DNA of 8,417 bases, from positions 1 through 8,417 of the forward strand of contig JABHEX010000193.1 of NCBI GenBank assembly GCA_018676385.1, read 5' to 3'. Shown here in pieces: positions 7,379 to 8,417 of this stretch (positions are counted from its first letter, which is position 1; the number at the start of each line of letters is the position of its first letter). The translations under genes were made by a program, and so were the position numbers. The notes below the pieces were generated by a model. That model was not told the DNA's origin. It did not search any database and saw nothing but the letters and a program-made list of their open reading frames with translations. The stretch is from Akkermansiaceae bacterium. Lineage in GTDB: Bacteria > Verrucomicrobiota > Verrucomicrobiia > Verrucomicrobiales > Akkermansiaceae.

Positions 7379-8417
7379 ATGTGTGATACCACCCTAGATT
7401 TCTCTCCCCCTACACCTGACAAACTCAGTAGCTTGCTATCTGGTTATGCTGTGGAGTCTCTGCTATCAACTGGAATTAATGGCACTATATATTTGGCACA
7501 CCAAGTGTCTCTAGACCGTAAAATTGCCATCAAGGTGTTACCCGCGAAAGACGCAGCTTTGGCTGTAGCATTTGAGTCTGAAGCCAAGATCATGGCAAGA
7601 TTCAATGACCCTAATCTCGTGAAGGTTTTTGATTTTGGCATAGTGAATGACATCCTCTACATCATCATGGAGTATATTTCCGGCCAATCTTTGTGTGAAA
7701 AAACCCTTGGTCATCACCTGGACCAAATGGAAAGTGCGCGTATCATGGTAGACGTGTGCCGCGGCCTCCACCACGCACACCAAACAGGTATTGTTCACCA
7801 AGCGCTTCAACCAAAAAATATCCTTATCACTCAAAAGACCCATCCTAAAATCGTTGGTTTTGGTCTTTCTAAGCTTTTTGTTGACCGCGCAGAACAATTA
7901 ACAAACCCCTACTCTGCCCCTGAAGTCTATCAAACCAGTGGTAAGGTTGACCACAGAGCTGACATATACTCAGCTGGATTGATTCTCTACAATTTAGTCG
8001 TTGGGTGCCTACCAAACGAGCCCTACTCCCCTCCCTCTTCTATCAGAAATAGCTGTATTGATCTCGATGCCATAATTTTCAAATCCATTCACCCTGATCC
8101 AAAGCGTCGATACGCTAGTGCAAAGGAAATGGCCATAGATCTCGAAAAAATGATCGCGGAATTGAGTACATCAACTTCTACAGAGCGTATCAAAACTCTT
8201 GTGACCTCTGTTCCCGCACAAGCCAAACCTCTTGCTAAGTCACTTCCAACCCTTGCCTCATCTTCCAGTAAATCGGCTGTGACAGCCTCATTCATTATAG
8301 TTGCGGTCTTGCTTGGAATCATCATCACAGTTGCAAATATAAATTCACAACCTCCCAGTAATAAGAAAACAACAACAAAGGATTACGCTTCAGCCATCGC
8401 CGAAGAACCTCGAGCCA
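7379..8417 (+). CDS. Membrane pseudokinase related to the upstream kinase (3' end outside window)
   Basis: The frame is open from 7379 to the window edge, giving 346 residues of an unfinished protein. It aligns along its length with the kinase upstream: DFSP...LLSGY against DFTP...LLPAY at the start, then SLDRKIAIKVLP, PNLVKVFDFG, LYIIMEY, SAPEVY and ADIYSAG. The catalytic machinery is gone. HRDIKPAN has become HQALQPKN (140-147), losing the catalytic Asp (Ala142) and Lys (Gln144). DFG has become GFG (160-162), losing the magnesium-binding Asp. The glycine loop is degenerate (STGINGTIY) and the activation segment is shorter, lacking GTPG. Lys52, Glu68 and Asn147 remain, so nucleotide might still bind. 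A membrane segment lies at about 300-320, after a Ser/Ala-rich linker. There is no stop or frameshift, which argues for a maintained pseudokinase rather than a decayed gene. ATG 7379 is preferred because it matches the paralogue's N-terminus; ATG 7355 is an in-frame alternative lying inside the hairpin. An outer domain probably follows beyond the window. Confidence 0.85.
   Translation, partial: MCDTTLDFSPPTPDKLSSLLSGYAVESLLSTGINGTIYLAHQVSLDRKIAIKVLPAKDAALAVAFESEAKIMARFNDPNLVKVFDFGIVNDILYIIMEYISGQSLCEKTLGHHLDQMESARIMVDVCRGLHHAHQTGIVHQALQPKNILITQKTHPKIVGFGLSKLFVDRAEQLTNPYSAPEVYQTSGKVDHRADIYSAGLILYNLVVGCLPNEPYSPPSSIRNSCIDLDAIIFKSIHPDPKRRYASAKEMAIDLEKMIAELSTSTSTERIKTLVTSVPAQAKPLAKSLPTLASSSSKSAVTASFIIVAVLLGIIITVANINSQPPSNKKTTTKDYASAIAEEPRA

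Noticed and set aside
7538..7897. 119-codon - strand frame opposite the second kinase
   Set aside because: The + strand frame encodes an unmistakable kinase fold across the same bases, so this is a shadow.
7379..8417. Reading the second kinase as a decayed pseudogene
   Set aside because: No stop or frameshift occurs over 346 codons, the structural motifs and membrane segment persist, and the changes concentrate at catalytic sites; a pseudokinase fits better.
1..8417. tRNA, rRNA, CRISPR, insertion sequence or phage-defence genes
   Set aside because: No cloverleaf-like run, regular repeats, transposase motifs, terminal inverted repeats or known defence-family motifs were seen; the genes are envelope and signalling genes.

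Overview
The window carries five genes or gene parts, all on the + strand, tightly packed and mid-GC (roughly half GC by eye). It suggests a member of the Verrucomicrobiota, most likely class Verrucomicrobiae. The reasons are the style of the two protein kinases (a short N-terminal lead ending in LLPAYEI, a GGMGAVY loop and a DVAIKILP block, then one membrane segment and a lectin-like outer part) and the company of envelope proteins. This placement rests on recalled family resemblance, not on a search. No tRNA, rRNA, CRISPR array, insertion sequence or phage gene was seen.

Layout. Positions 1-30 hold the last nine codons of an upstream gene. Positions 36-2141 encode a multi-pass membrane transglutaminase-like protein (TgpA/DUF3488 type) with an intact Cys-His-Asp triad. 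After a 190-base gap with a weak terminator-like hairpin come two closely linked envelope genes, 7 bases apart. The first (2332-3657) is an inner-membrane-anchored OmpA-domain protein that should bind peptidoglycan. The second (3665-4492) is a membrane-anchored M23 endopeptidase with all metal and catalytic residues. A 77-base gap leads to a complete Ser/Thr protein kinase of 887 residues (4570-7233): an active Hanks-type kinase domain, a membrane segment, a charged coiled coil, two C-type-lectin-like domains and a helical tail. A 145-base AT-rich gap with a candidate promoter and a 7-bp hairpin precedes a second kinase-like gene (7379 to the window end, cut off). Its domain is clearly related to the first, but it has lost the HRD aspartate and the DFG aspartate, so it reads as a membrane pseudokinase.

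How the genes may work together (inference). The first three genes concern the cell wall and periplasm: a periplasmic transglutaminase fold, a peptidoglycan-binding anchor and a peptidoglycan hydrolase. The next two look like a receptor pair, one catalytically competent kinase with a lectin-like outer part and one catalytically dead relative beside it, which could act as a scaffold, decoy or allosteric partner. The kinase/pseudokinase pair is the most notable content of the window.
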